A stretch of 64,000 nucleotides of DNA, from the NCBI GenBank assembly GCA_933228895.1, contig OW121853.1:77236645-77300644 (forward strand). The letters are read 5' to 3'. The notes under the pieces were generated by a model. The model was not told the origin of the DNA and did no database searches. It worked only from the letters and a program-made list of their open reading frames with translations. A program made the position numbers and the translations under genes. Source of the DNA: Platycnemis pennipes. Its lineage: Eukaryota > Arthropoda > Insecta > Odonata > Platycnemididae. Below are positions 22,601 to 37,600 of the stretch, piece by piece; within the stretch, counting starts at the first letter, position 1; the number at the start of each line of letters is the position of its first letter.

Positions 22601-25600
22601 ACGTGTGATCGTACTTGTATTACCGTTTCAATAATCATCGTCTTGTATTTTTAGAGCTGCAAGCACGTATTTACGGCAAGCTAGGGTGCTACAACTACCT
22701 CTCGACCTGAGTCTCGGAAGTTAAAAAACCCAAGGTAAAATCTTCCGAAAAACATAGCCTCGGATTCCTTGTGATGAGCAGAATACACAGTGATCATGAA
22801 TTTTAACACTACCTGGCAAATATCGCACTAAGGATATACACAAGGGATACATTGTACGACTGATTCACAACTGAATGTTCAACGAATTGACGTGGCTTAT
22901 TCTATGCACTTCGGCGATGGACATTAGTTTTAGTGGGTAAATGTTTTGGTGAAATAAAGGGCGGGAAAGACAGCCTGGTAAACATAATGTCAGAAATATA
23001 ACGAGAATTTCCTATCCCAGTTTCTCCTTGACTGTTACAAGAATTCTCTGACTATTCCCTGACTTTTCCAGATTTCCAAAATTCCCTGACAATTCCAGGT
23101 TTTCCCTGACGATCGCCACCCTGTAATTTCCCTGACTGGTATGAACCCTGTATACCAATGAAAAATCACTGCCACCACTGGGATTTGACTCTGGACCCAT
23201 AAGATGGGAGATCAGGAGTCACCACGCCCACCACATTCCCCTCAGGGTAAATGCTGGACTAGTGGGACATAGAGAAAGGAAAGAATAAGCATTTTAAATG
23301 GTATGAAGGGAAGTGGGAAGCATGTAAGCAATAAGTTTTTGCCACCACTGAAAACCCGCAGGTACACAAAATTTATCTCATCACTGACCCAAGCCATTAT
23401 ATAAATGGCAAAAGGGAGAACTGCATCATTACGCACCTGAATATTGTAATTGGTCTCCAGAAATCTTTTTAATGACTTCATTACTTTCATGAACTGTGGA
23501 CAGTCTCGAGCATAGAGGAGCAGTATTTCAATGTCTTTCACAATCAAAGAATGAGTGGTAACCTCATCTGGAAAAAATAAAGAACAACGTGAAAAAAATT
23601 CAATCACAGAAATTTGAAAAATTGCAAGTTATTTGCTAAAAAAATAAAAGCTAGATGTAAAACAACAATTGCTTCAATGCTATGGATGATTTTATCTCAT
23701 TGCCACTGCCACTGAATTCATTTTTTAATTACTAATTTTTGTACAAAATCATTTTGCTAAGTAAAATTGTCAGGAAATTACAAATCTTATAACCTAAATC
23801 GAGTGTTTTCAACTGCATGGGTCACAGAGATTTGAACCAAAGTGCATGATTGACATGCATTCCTGCCAGTTGAAAAACTTCGCTGTAGTTATTTACACAA
23901 GGGAAGCAATTCCAAGAGCTTGTGTCATTTAGGATATTTTGGTGGTTGGGAAAATTGAATAAGACTGGCACATACACTCAAGGGTATGCAGATGATGTGG
24001 CTATACTCATCACTGGAAAATACCTCGATACTGTCTCTGAACTCATGCAGAAAGCCCTGGATAAGGCAATAGGGTGGTGCACAGAAACAGGGCTGACTGT
24101 AAATCCGGAGAAAACTAAGCTTGTATTGTTTACCAATAGAAGGAAAATGCTTTAGACCTCCCTCTCTGCAGGGTAAGGTTCTATGCCCCTCACCATCGGT
24201 TAAGATCTTGGGGTTATTTTGGATTCCAAGCTTAACTGGGGAGAGCATTTGGAGACCAAGGCAAAGAAAGCTTGTGCCTCCTTATGGACGTATAGAAGGA
24301 CCATTGGTAAAACATGGGGAATTTATACAGCAGTCATTAAACCTAGTTTCTTGTACTGCTCTATAGTTTGGTGGAAGAGAGTCTGGCTGAAAACTGCTGG
24401 GAATAAACTGAACCACCTTCCACAAATGGTCTGTATGGGCATTTCAGGGGCTATGAGAACCCCAACTCTGGAGCTAGAAACTCTGCTGAACCTTGCTCCA
24501 CTCCATGTGAAACAAAGGTGTAGGCAAGGACAGCAGCTTATTGTCTCAAATGTATGGGACAGTGGCATCACAAAGGAAGTTTCTTTGGTCACAGACAAGT
24601 TTAGACGGAGCTCATGAAGTCGAGTCCCATTCTCGAGATGGGCAGTGATGGAATGATAGCCATGTTCAACCAATCATCCCTCTACTTCAAAACCCACTTC
24701 CTGGATAGGGAACAGTGGGCTAGAGGAAAGGGGAAATAACTTCACTCTGGGGCCAAGGTATGGTACACGGATTTCTCCAGAAAAGAATGTAGAGCGGGAA
24801 CAGGGGTCTACAATTGTAGCACACCAAGGAAGCTCTTAATCCCTCTGGGAAAATATGCTACGGTGTTCCAGGCAGAGGTATATGCACTTATGACCTGTGC
24901 ATATGCCATTAAGGAGATCTGGATGTTCAACAGACCGATACACATATGCACGGATAGTAAGGCAGCTCTAAAGGCACTGACATCACCATGGTGCAAATAC
25001 AGCTGCTGCAGGAGTGTTGTGAGGCACTCAATGATACAGGCAGATGCGGCAAGGTGGAACTTTTCTGGGTGCCTGGTCATGCAGGCATATCCGGAACTGA
25101 GATGGCTGATGAGCTGGCAAGGGCCGGTTCCAGCCGAAATCCGATCAGACCAGAGCCAATCATACTATATTGCTACGTCAATAGGGGTAGCAGAAATTAG
25201 AATGTGGGGCTTAGCCTGGCATTCTGAGGTCTGGCGAACCTCACCAAGTCTTAGACAGGCCAAACTACACATAGGAGAACCTAGGCCTGGGATTGCCAAA
25301 AGATTTCTATCGCTAAACAAGGGACAATTACGAACGGTATCGGGACTCCTTACTGGGCACTACCAGGTGATGAGACAGTTGCACCTCTTGGGAATTATAG
25401 ATTCACGTGGATGCAAGTGGTGCAAAGAAGGGGATGAAACCACATCCCACATACTATGCGAGTGCCCTGCTGTGATGAGGACTCAAAATAGGTACCTGGG
25501 TTCACCATTTTTAGAACCCAGAAAGGTAAGGGAAAAACCCATAGGGGACCTGTTGGCGTACAGCAAAGCAATTGGGCTATACGGGTGATTTCTCCAGAAG

Positions 25601-28600
25601 GGTGATTGGTACAATGGACCTATGGAGGTCTAAGTGCCTCAGGGCCTCCTTAGAGGAACTCCTCCACAAAACAATCCATCTATCTATCTAAGCGCCTCAG
25701 GGTCTCCTTGCAAGGAACTCTACCAAACTTACAATACAAAAATAATAATTAGTCACTATAACATATGCCGATAGGGAAGCATTAAAAATCACAAATTGGT
25801 CATACCAAGAATGCCTTTAATGAGTGAATTTCTGATATTTTTTTGCACTCATTATCGTGGACTTCTACTTAACAGATATATACTAGGTTTTACACAAACA
25901 TGTATGCCATACAGACTTCACGACATCAATTATCTGCTGGCTATAAAGCATACTCAAGATGTAAATGTAGATTGAATTTATGGTGGATTTTCTTTCAAGG
26001 AGGTCCTAAGGCACTTAGACCTAGAGGTTCATTGTGCCAACCAACTTTCTGGTGAATCACCCCATTTGTCCTGCTGAAAGCCAACAGGTCCCCTTTGGGG
26101 ATTTCTCTAACCTCTCTGGGCTCCATGAATGGTGCACACATGTACCTATCTATTCTGAGTCCTCATCACAGCAGAACACTTGCTTAATATATGGGATGTG
26201 GTTTCATTCTCTTCTGGGCGCCACCTGCATCTGGGCGAATCTGCAATTCCCAGGAGGGGTACCTAGGTGCCTCATCACTCAGTATTGTCCAGTAAGGAGT
26301 CTCACTACCATACGCAATTGACCCTTGTTAAGTAGAATGAGTCTTTTTGTGAGCCCTGCCCTAGGTTCTACTATATGTAATTTGGCCTGTCGTTGACATG
26401 ATATGGTTCTCCAGACTTCAGAATGCCGAGTTAAACCCCAGTCTGATTTCTGCTAACCCTATTGAGGTAGCAATTGGTATGATTGGCTCTGGTCCAATCA
26501 GATTCCAGCTGGATGCAGCTTTTGCCAGCTCATCAGCGATCTCACTAGCACGCAATGAACACTATCTCACGATCCTCTTTCAGAAATCAAAACAAAGATG
26601 GCAGCGATGACATCAATGGGGACTGGATTTGTAGATACTCATACCTTTTTGAGATGTCAATAAATTAGCTGGTCTTTTCCACAGAATATTAATGGCAGAA
26701 AGAACACCAAGGGCAGCAACCAGGAAGACAAATATGACCATAAAAGCAATGAAAACTGTAGAATAGGGTTTTGGCAGCTCTGATTCTATCACCAAGAGAT
26801 CTAAAAAAATAAAAGTGAAAATAACAAGGTTATTTGGAATGAGTATCAAGGAGAGAGAGATAAAATCATGGAGCATAATTTAAATTCTGCATTAAGAGCT
26901 GTAAAATGAGAGAGTAATACCTCCAATATTAATGCATCTACCACCTACAAAGCAGTAAATGCATATCAGTTTTTACAGCATCGTTAGATGAATGTTTCTC
27001 CATTGCTTCATACCAGTTGATAAATTTTACCAAATGTCATACAAAGACTTATTAGAAACTCATCATTAATATCACAATATCTCACATACTCATACTCCAA
27101 ACACATTCAGATAAATCAGCCAGCAAACTTCACATAACCCCTGGCCAAATCAAATTTCTTGAGCTCACTCTTGTTTTTCATGGTATGAGTTTTCTTAAGT
27201 TGATAAACTCTGATGAATATTGCCATCATTTGTTGCTGGGCATAAATTTTCCATGTGACAATCCCAGTGATAAAAATACCTCTAATGTAAGGGAGTGAAT
27301 ATTGTTCATGAAATACTAACCATATTCCTCATTCTTATCGCAGACACAGTCAGTACCCAAGAGGTTTTCCCTATCCATCCTTATCTCATTGTCACAACGA
27401 TCTTCATTAAGATAAACAACCTTTGGAGAGAAGAAAAGAATGGAATTATGAATAAGCATAAAAGGTTCTCTATAGGTAATTAAGCTTCTCGTAAGTTATA
27501 TTTACCTTCATCCTTGTAATGTTTTCCGAAGTTTTATACTTGCATGAAATACCAGTCATTTTCTGAAAAATAAGCAAATGGGTTACAAGAGTAAGACCTC
27601 AATTCACTTCTAGGAAAAAATGACCCTATTCTGTCATTGGGGCCTCTCAAAGCCTACACCAACAAGGAGCAATACAGGAACCACAGTTAACTACACCATC
27701 ATTCCGTCTAAGGTCAGACAGTGAGTCAGAAGTAGGACAAAGAGCGAAGCTGTCAAATATGTTGTGGAATTGTTACATATTGGGCATGATATACGTTGTG
27801 TTGCATATATGTATCACATAAATGAATATGTATACCTATATATTCATGATCACATAATGTAATGGCAATTTCTACACTGTCTGCTCCCATTTCATTAGAT
27901 TCAAACTGCAACAAGTTATACAGCAAGTCATGTGTCAAATAATAAAATAATGTATAGATTTTCCCAGTTGACAGTATACATAGTGTATCACATAGAGATT
28001 ACAAAATGTAATCGTATAAGGCACGAACGGATGATTTACAAAAGGTAAAATTTTTTATATTTTCAACAGGTTGTGTTATTAAGTCATTTACATTGTAAAA
28101 ACATTCGTTGTTCAGGCACCTTAAAACTTTCTTTTTAGGAAGTGGCAAGGAGTCAACTTGCTTAATACAATAAGGCAAGTGTTGAATAGTTTTATGCACA
28201 GAGAATGTGTACCTACAGACATAATTTTATACCACATATTGATGGAATGAAGAGCAACAGCTGATAGCTGTTGCTCTCCTTTCCAGCAGATTACTTCAAA
28301 GCCATTTTACTTACACCAATATGTCTTGGCTCATCTTCCTCCAGGGTAATGTTGCATATTTTTTTCACGGAATGGTCCTGGAATGTCCATTGATCATTGA
28401 AGATTTCAGAGGACATAGATTCATTTACATGTAACAGAAGTGACAACGACCATTAAAACACAAAAAATGTGGAAAAAAATATCACAAATTACTACTATGT
28501 CCGAGAATCACTTTTGATAACTGAAAGTTTAAAGGAGTCTAAGAATCAAATAACAGTTCTAATTCAGGGCTCTTCAAGCCTTCCTTCTTAAGACCTGAGA

Positions 28601-31600
28601 CTAGAGAAATTCAGATTTGTGCATTTATTCTAATGGTTCATCCTTCATCATGGGTACAAATTCACTGCATGAAGGCATCATTAGCTGTAATTTTCAACCA
28701 AAACTGTCTTGCAATCAGGACATCAAAGTCCTGCTTTGCAGAGGGTATTTATTAATTATTATTATATGCATTGTACTATTTAAGATAGCTTGAGACAGAC
28801 AAGAAATACTTTCAAATGTTATATCCTGTTTCTGTTGCATTCTAGATTCATAGATCTCTCAATTTTTCCATGGTTTCACCACATTGTTTGTCTGAGGTGA
28901 TGACAGTTTTCCTGGATACCACCGGGCATCATCAGGTTGAAATGCCTGTACTGGGACTATCAGCACCATTTGCCAATGGCACCATTGGGACATTTCGAGA
29001 TGTTCACTGTCTTATTCCTTCTTGGTCCCAATCCAATTAGTAATAAAGAAGAAAAAAATTGGACTCAATTGAACAACCTTTAGAGGTCATGCAGGAACTT
29101 CAAATAATGAAAAATAGCGATTTTCCTTTAAAAAAATACATATTTATCTAACTTCCAGGGACCTGTCAATAGGGTAGGTGGGTGTTTCACATGGGAGGTG
29201 AGTCCACAGGGTTCCATAAGTGGTAGGCACCAATAACATCTTTGACCAACGTTGCTTGTAGGAGGGGGAGGAGTAACAAGGAGTTTTTGATCTTCTTGGC
29301 AGCAAGTAGGCACACTGTACCTTGAGTGTGGGAACAACAATGAAAATCCTCATATTGAAATATAAATTGATGTTATCTTCCTTCATGGTGACCAAATGAC
29401 ACTAGGACCTCTACAGCATTTTCATCGCACATAATTATTTCCATACGCTGACACAAATGCTACATAACAATTACTGCCCTTGCTGTTCATATTTGGTTGA
29501 GGTGTTATGCTTAAGGAACTTTCTGATCAAAGTAACCCATCTTTCAACCGTGTCATCTTCTATTTTATTGTTCATTTGCAGTCCTGTCCAATCATTTTAA
29601 TTCTTCATCCACAAATCTGGATCCTGCATTAAACGTGATTTGTTGATACAAATGGAATTGAATTTTTTTCTCAAGAAGCCACTTTGGCACTAGGTAGAGG
29701 ACATGCCTTCACCTGGGGACTCACCTTCATATTTTTCACTCCTTATATCTCATTCATATTTTTCACCATTTCTCGTTTTTCATGTAATTTGGACCATTTG
29801 GATAAAAAAGTATGTCCCATAAGAACTTCTGATGAGTACCACAAATGTTCTACAACTTTGCATATGCTGTCTTCCAGTGATTGCCATGCTCTTTTTGACC
29901 TAAAATGTGTTTTTCCAGTAATGACACTGTCATCTTGAAGTATGAAAGTAGCCCATTAATAATTCCTTACAGTTACTTAAATTAGCATTCCTGAATAACC
30001 TTAATCCAAATAATAATCTTGTGATTTGCACGAATTTCATAGGAAGCATTCCTCATTTATTGACTAACAGTGAGGAATAAGCTTATTCCCCATCACACTT
30101 AATTTCTTTAAGTAAGAAGAGTCAGGATAATTGAGTTCCAGATCTATGACACAGAACTTATTGCACCAAAATGCACTCGAAAGATTGTCTTTTTTTGCAT
30201 TTACCAATGCACATAAAATTTAATACCACCTTAGATGCACTTTCATATCATTTTATTTTTTTTGAATCACAGTTTTCGGAATGTAAATATATTCTTCCAA
30301 GTTTGAGCCCTCCACTTTATTTCCTTTCATTCTAATTTCATTACAATAACTAGCAATTTAGAGATGAACATACCAGGTTTAATCTTAACAGTTTGCAGAA
30401 AAATATTCGATTTTATAATGGGAATCGCACAAGCTGTTAAAAGTGGAACTCTGCTAATGTCGAAATGAATAGCTCAATTAATACTTGAGTGGAATCACTG
30501 TGCCCTTTAAAATGTCAGCATTGCAAATACATAAAGATAAAAAATTAATAAACATAAATTAATATGATTTAATGTATTAATTTTAATTATTCTCAGTAAC
30601 CGTGATTGACAACAACTTAGTTAGTGATGATGAAATGCCACTTTAACCCTTCAAGCGCGGAGGAGATTTAAAGGAATCCCATCTCGTAGGTCGGAGGAGA
30701 TTTAAATGGAAATGGAAATTAAATGGTCGCCGCGACGTAGTGACTACGTCGCTCGACGGCATATGAAGTCCGGGCCCGACGTAGTCACTACGTCGCTCGA
30801 CGTTGAAGGGTTAAATTCAAGAAATTGAAGAAATCAATTAAGAATGCTTGGCAAGTAGAGAAACTAAACGTGCCTCAACAATGGCTGGCATTACAGAAGG
30901 TAGTAGAAAACAAGATAGAAGGGGATCAGATGTAAAAACAATGGAGAAGAGATTGGAGAACATCAAAATTGGGCTACCAAAAGCCGCAAAAGAAGTTCTG
31001 GAGAGAAGAGAAGTTTTCGAAAAGAAGCCATGGATTACAGAAGAAACCTTAGAATTGACTGAAGAGAGAAGAAAATATAAAAATGTGGAAACTGAAGAAG
31101 GGCAATTTTGCTACAAAAAAATTAGGAATGAGATAAACCATAAAGCGAGAAATGTACAAAGCAACCTTGCACATGGAAATGTGGAGGTTTCCTACAGGAT
31201 GGTGAGGAATCACTTCAAAAAACTGGCTGCAAGATTCAGTACCATTAGGGACAAGAATGGAGAACTCTCAATTGAACATGAGGATAAAGTGAAGAGATGG
31301 AAGGAATACTTGGAACAGTTGTACAACAGAAGCAATCTTAAAGCAAAAGTAGGCAATTGAAGAGGAAAATGAAGTCGAAAAGGATAATTTGGGGGCCTCA
31401 CTCTTAAGATCAGAATTCAAAGCAGCTGTTAGGGACCTGTAGACAATTAACGCTCCTGGAATAGATGATATTCCTGCTGAACTAATTAAAAATGTGGGAG
31501 AGAAAACATTTACCCAGATGTACAAAACCATCAGCGACATGCACACTACAGGAGAGATACCCACAGACTTCGAGAAAAACATCATCATTCATATTCCAAA

Positions 31601-34600
31601 AAGAAGAGAGCGGAGATAAGCGAAAATTTGGGACTATGTATAAGCCTTTTGGTGACCCTTTTGACGGGAGTCTCAGCCACCCAGCCCACAGGAAGGCAAC
31701 TCACAGTGACCACTACCGAAATGCCTCCTCACACCATCACTCATCTAAGAAGGCTTTACCGGTGGTGAAAATTATGCTTTGTGCATATAAAATATTAGAA
31801 GAATAACCACTAGGCACAAAAAAATAACACCTCATGACAATCATAAAAAAGAATGGATAGGAGAGATGGTCCTTAATATATGGTATAAACGGTATATTAC
31901 TGAAAAATGTCTTTTACTGTCATGATTAAAACATGGGCCCTTGGTGTGAGAGGCCAATTCTGTAACCACATGTCCCGTGGCATATGCAGGATTTCCTTTT
32001 GGGGAGGTTTCATTAATATTTATGTGCATCATCATAAAATATTTAGATTATTATTCACTGAAACAATAATTAAATTAACATTCTCTTTTCTTGAAGACAT
32101 TTAGCTACAGTAGAGCCTCGGTTACACGACCCTCGTTTATGCGACGACCTCATTTATAGCCCGTTTTTTTCGGTCCAGTAAATAACCCTATAAGACCCCA
32201 TGTATTTCCAACCTTGCTAATGAAACTTATCATTTACATATATAAAGAACTTGGTTATAAACAGTTTTTTTTCCAGTCCCTTGGCAGGAAAGTCCTCACT
32301 TATACAACTTTTCGGTGACTGACCGACGGAAAGACATCTACTGTAGAACCTCGGATATACGACCCTCTTTTATACTACAACCTCTTTTATACGATGACCT
32401 CATTTATACACCATTTTTTTGATCCAATAAATAACTCCATAAGACCCCATGTATATCCAACCTCCCTTATGAAACTTTTCATTTATGCGACAAACTCAAT
32501 TATGAACAGTTTTCCAGTCCTTTGGTAGGAAAGTCCTCACTTATACTCTTTACCAGTGACCGACCTGCGGAAAGACGTCGAATTTGAGTTGCATGTAGTA
32601 GCATGCATCTAGTAGCATGAAAAAAGGTTCATCTCATTTCATGATCCGAGTTACACAACCTCTCCTTATGAGTATAAAACTCACAAATATCATTTTAAAG
32701 GTTATTATTAATAAGAGATTGCAAAATTAATAGTTTAGCAGCTTGAAATATTCTATAATAATTTTATCATCTTAAAAATTGAATCCCCAGATGTTCCATA
32801 ATTGGAATCTCCTACCGGATTAAAAAGTTTTGGTTAATAAAAAAGAATTTGAAAGCATTCAAGGATTTGATTAACAACAGCAACCCTAGTTAATGTAAAC
32901 CCATTGTGCACTGAATTAATTTTAGATTTTGTTTATTGTTTAATATTTGACATTATATTATTCTTGGCATGTGATATGCTCGGAAGCCTTTTTTCTATAA
33001 TTGCATTAAACCTTTCTGTATAGAGGGTGATACAATACGGCATCACTAGGATCTTATATTTTGGAAAATAATTCAAATATTAATTAAACTGAACTCTTAA
33101 TGTTTCTCTAACATCATACTAAAGAATAGTTGAAAAGGTTTAAGAAATGTATTGTTTGATGAGTATGTAATAATGAAAGAGAACTTTATATTAAAAGTAA
33201 TCAGATACTGTTACTGCATCCGTAAATTTTGATCCAGGAAAATATTATCCATATGGATGATAGGAAGTAGATTTTTTGTACAATAAATTTAATTGATATT
33301 TTGGAAAAACTATTATTGCTGTTTTTCTATATAGGTATATTTAAAATGTAGCATTACAAAAGGAATGAAATTCAGAATCCAGTATCCGAAACTAAGGATC
33401 CAAAACCAAGATAAAGATCCGAAACCCGCAAGGATCCAAATCCGGATCTGAAGAAGATCACGACAAGGTGAAAACAAATGATGCTTTCAAAAAAAATCTT
33501 TTCTTTCACTATCGAATCACTCGGACCTACAATCTAAAAAAGTACCTATAGTTGCTTGTAATGCAATAAATTATTAGGCTTCATTTGCCTGCATCTAAAC
33601 ATGCAACCACAAACATGAAACAAAAAAGACTAAATTGGACAGTTCCCTCACTATGAAACCTCTGTTATGAAACTTCCTCACTTATCCCAGCCGGCACATG
33701 ACAAGACGTATCTCCAAATATGAGGAAATACTATCGGCAGAAATCGTGACGAACCTATCTCTTGAGTAAGGATAAATATCATGGACTCCACACTGAAAAC
33801 TGATGAAACGAAGGATGAATTTCTGCATTTTTAAGGATAAGCTCATCCCTAGCGAGCTAGCGGCCTGGCCTCATTGGCTGAGAGGTGCCCAATGAAAGGA
33901 CGAGGATAGCAGCGCCAAGGGCGGTGGCGGGCAGAGGCTCCGTCCGTATATGGTAGTAACCTCCCCTACTTTCCCCATCCCAGTTCCCCTCCCCTACATT
34001 CCCCATCCCCTCGATTCATACTGTGGTGCAGATTGCATTTATGCAGGGGTTTCAAAGGAGTGTATACAAATGAAATCCATAAAATTCACTGATGGCACTT
34101 TATTGTTTCACACGGAAACTGAAGTTACAAAATATATTCATATAAAACTTTTTTTTTTCATTGTCCGCTGGATGTTTCATAAGTGTGGTCCATACTGTAT
34201 ATTTTTCAGCCCAAAAAGCAAAATTTTAAAAGCTAGTGAAAAATATGCGAAATATAGTAAATTTCAGGAATGTTTTTGAGGAGAGGGTTTAAACCAATTC
34301 TGTCCACCACTGAACTATACCAAACCAATCCCAGTGCTTATATGGGAATCAGGGGAAGGGAGAGGGGAATTGAGGAACCAACAAAATGCTAAATGAATAA
34401 CTTCTTCTGAACCATTCCTTTCCCGAAGAGTCACACTAAACCCCCTTGCTCTCTTTCATGACACCTTCCAAGGACAACCTACATAGAGCACTTGACATAC
34501 ACACAGGTGACATTATGGAAGTAAATCTATCACTAGATTTAATTAAGGAAAACATCTTTAACTAAATTAACAAACACATAGTGTTAACAGATTAGAAAAA

Positions 34601-37600
34601 GGAGAAAAAAATTCATGAGAGAGAGTGAAAATCTATGAACATATAACAATACACCAAAGTACAGCAAGAGACTATGAAATTCAGGATAAACTTTCCATTT
34701 CCACTAAAGAAAAGTTTACTCCTAAAGATGCTTGGAAGATCAATCACATATTGTGACGTTTTCAATTTATTTAACACAGAAAAGCGCTACTGTTTTATTT
34801 CACTAGTACGTTTTTCTTCTACTAAATGAAGCCTGACCTTGCGAACTCTATTCATATATTAAACCTTAGTTTTTACCCTATTAATACTGACCTTCAACTT
34901 TGACGAATCCACATTTAACTGGCTCATTGTACTGCCATCAGAATGTTTTAGGATAATTTTGACTTCAGAGGTTGGGTTATTAAATCTTAAATGAAAACTC
35001 ACAGTCCCTCTGCAAGGAAAAATTCAGAATACTGTTAACCAGTGATCTGGCGATTACTCAACTAAAAATCCCTCGGATACCAATTCTGCACCCCCTTAGG
35101 TAAAAAATACTAGCTCTCTTGCCTGGAATAATTTTCTAAGACATGCCACTTTAAATTGAGAGGTTACAGGAGCCATTATATCAAACAAAAATTACCAGCA
35201 AGCCTGTTTAATCACAAAATAAGGCAAATAAAACTTCATGTATTTTATAAGTGATACCAATAGCTCAGGAAACTAATCATTTTTGCAATCATGTTAGGCC
35301 AAGGACTTGGCCATAAATACATCCCACATGGTTCAGAAGCCTAAATTATAGCAATAATATTTTTATAGCAATCATCAGGAGACTAAGATCGAGTCTTTTA
35401 TCCTTTATTGTATTAATGATTTAAAATAAAAGTTTTTGTTACTCTTACAACAAGAGGCTTGCGCTATCACCTTTCCAAGGTTTAAATTTGTAATGCATAT
35501 CAGTCTCGCACCTAAGTTCTATTCTATATTCTATTAAAGAATTGTTTCTGATATTGTTTTCCCAGTCCATTGATAATGACTATTATGGTGCCCTTTGCTC
35601 CATGGCTAAAAAGTATTATTGCTATTTTAATAGTTATATAATAGGGAAAGTAAGAACAGAGGCTTACCTTACCAGAATACGAGGATAAGACTTACCAGAA
35701 TGAAAAAAAAACAAATGATGATGAATTTTTAATCAGGGTGGAAACAGTGATACCTAGTAGGTCAACAAGCAGAGAATGATCGTTAACATGTATTAATTAA
35801 ATGCTCAAGTCCAGAAGCATCTTGTCAAATATCCAGAATCATCACGTAATTCTACATTTTTTAGCACAGTATCATAAGATATATAGATAAATAGTCCGCA
35901 ATTCCATCCTATTTCTACAGCCATTTCAATAAACCACTTGTGGCTAATACTAGCAGAAAATACCACAATCCAAGTAATTTAAAATTTAAGCCACCACTAG
36001 AACTACCATACCATTGGTCAGTGTCTAGTTTAAATAAGATAGCTTCTTATACTTTAATCAGTAAAAAGAAAAAAGTTACTCTGGCCAAAATATTTTCAAT
36101 GGTGACAAATAAATCTCCTCTCAGATCTGAGAATATTCTAATTCTATTCGAATATCTTACCTTTCAACAGAAGGAGTTATCTCGTTTGTAAGGTGAGTAG
36201 CCCATGTTTTATTGAAATCTGTTACAATTTCCTTGGTGGGAGTTACATACTCAATATAATTAGATTCAGATATCATTGCCCTAACATCCAAATAATACAG
36301 ACCAGTTTGCACATGGTAAAATGTAAATCTTGAAAACTGAAAGAGAAATAATTTATTCGTCAAATATCTTGAACATTGACAGAACTATTTTTTAACTTGA
36401 TAGTAATCCACATTATCCAAAAGGGAATTTTCGACAGCTGAATTTAAAGTAAGCAAAATACGTTTTTGTAAAATAGATATTTTTCAACTTGATAAAACTG
36501 AATTAGTTTGGTTTATAATTCAATTAATTTAAAAATAGTACATTTAACAACTAAAACTTTATGCATACAATGAAAAACTCAAAACACTACACTGCTAAGA
36601 TGTTACGCTTCCCTGAAATATCCACAGTATTTCCCACCTCAACCTTCCCAATTAGAGTAGGTGGCAGTATCAGAGCTGAATTATAATGTATGCATTTATT
36701 CCATGATGAACATACCTTTCCACAAGCATTTGGGCAATCATGACTTTCACACTTGAGCCTTCTAAAATATTTCCATGAGTGTTTGAAGGTTTCTTGTTCA
36801 ACATAACAGTACAGATGGGTCACCTTCTGTACAAGGATGACAATTATATTGCTGAAATTACAAGATATGGGTGGCATAACAACTTCAGCAATCACAGCAC
36901 CACTGGTAGAGCCATTTGTGAAGTGGACGTCCAACATATTGTTTCCATCACATTCCTGATCTAGAAGAATCAAATTCATGCATTTGACCATTACTTTTAT
37001 TATACTGGGATTACAAGAGTGAGGAATGACTACGTAACATTTGCAAAATATAGATGCTATTTTTTCTGGTCCCTACCCATCACTAGTTATTTAGCTCCCC
37101 AGAAAACAATACTCTTGAGTCATTCCATTTTAAATCGACAAATGGGCCTAGCTTCACGATCTCCGATTTCAACAAAAATTGGTGCATAAATAGTGTCCAC
37201 CTAACTGAGCCAAAAGCCATTCTCCGTTTTATCAGAAAAAATCGCCCCTGCATTATAGGCAGACATACATTGCGGCCTGAAAAAATTCTTTTTACCTTAT
37301 TTTTCTACAGGCTGCAACAGACTGCTTTACGTGATATACACATGTAAAAGGTGTCAATAAAAAGATTATGAAGTGTGCTTGTTAATAGAGTAATTTTAAA
37401 TGGACTTTTCGTAAGAATTAAGAGTTTTTTGTCGCTGTAAATGCAACTTCCAAAATTCATATTTTTCATAAGTTTGGCCTAAAATTACACCAAGAAGTAA
37501 TTTAAAAAACGGGCCAGTTCTTCTCACCGTAGCACTCATACGTACCTAGTGTATGTATATATTAACAAATATGGAATGTGAGCATTTCTCACTGAGAAAA

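Noticed and set aside
28870..28965. CCTGATGATGCCCGGTGG-type sequence on the minus strand, reminiscent of Penelope-like 3' regions.
   Set aside because: Too short and without any coding remnant or second matching block.
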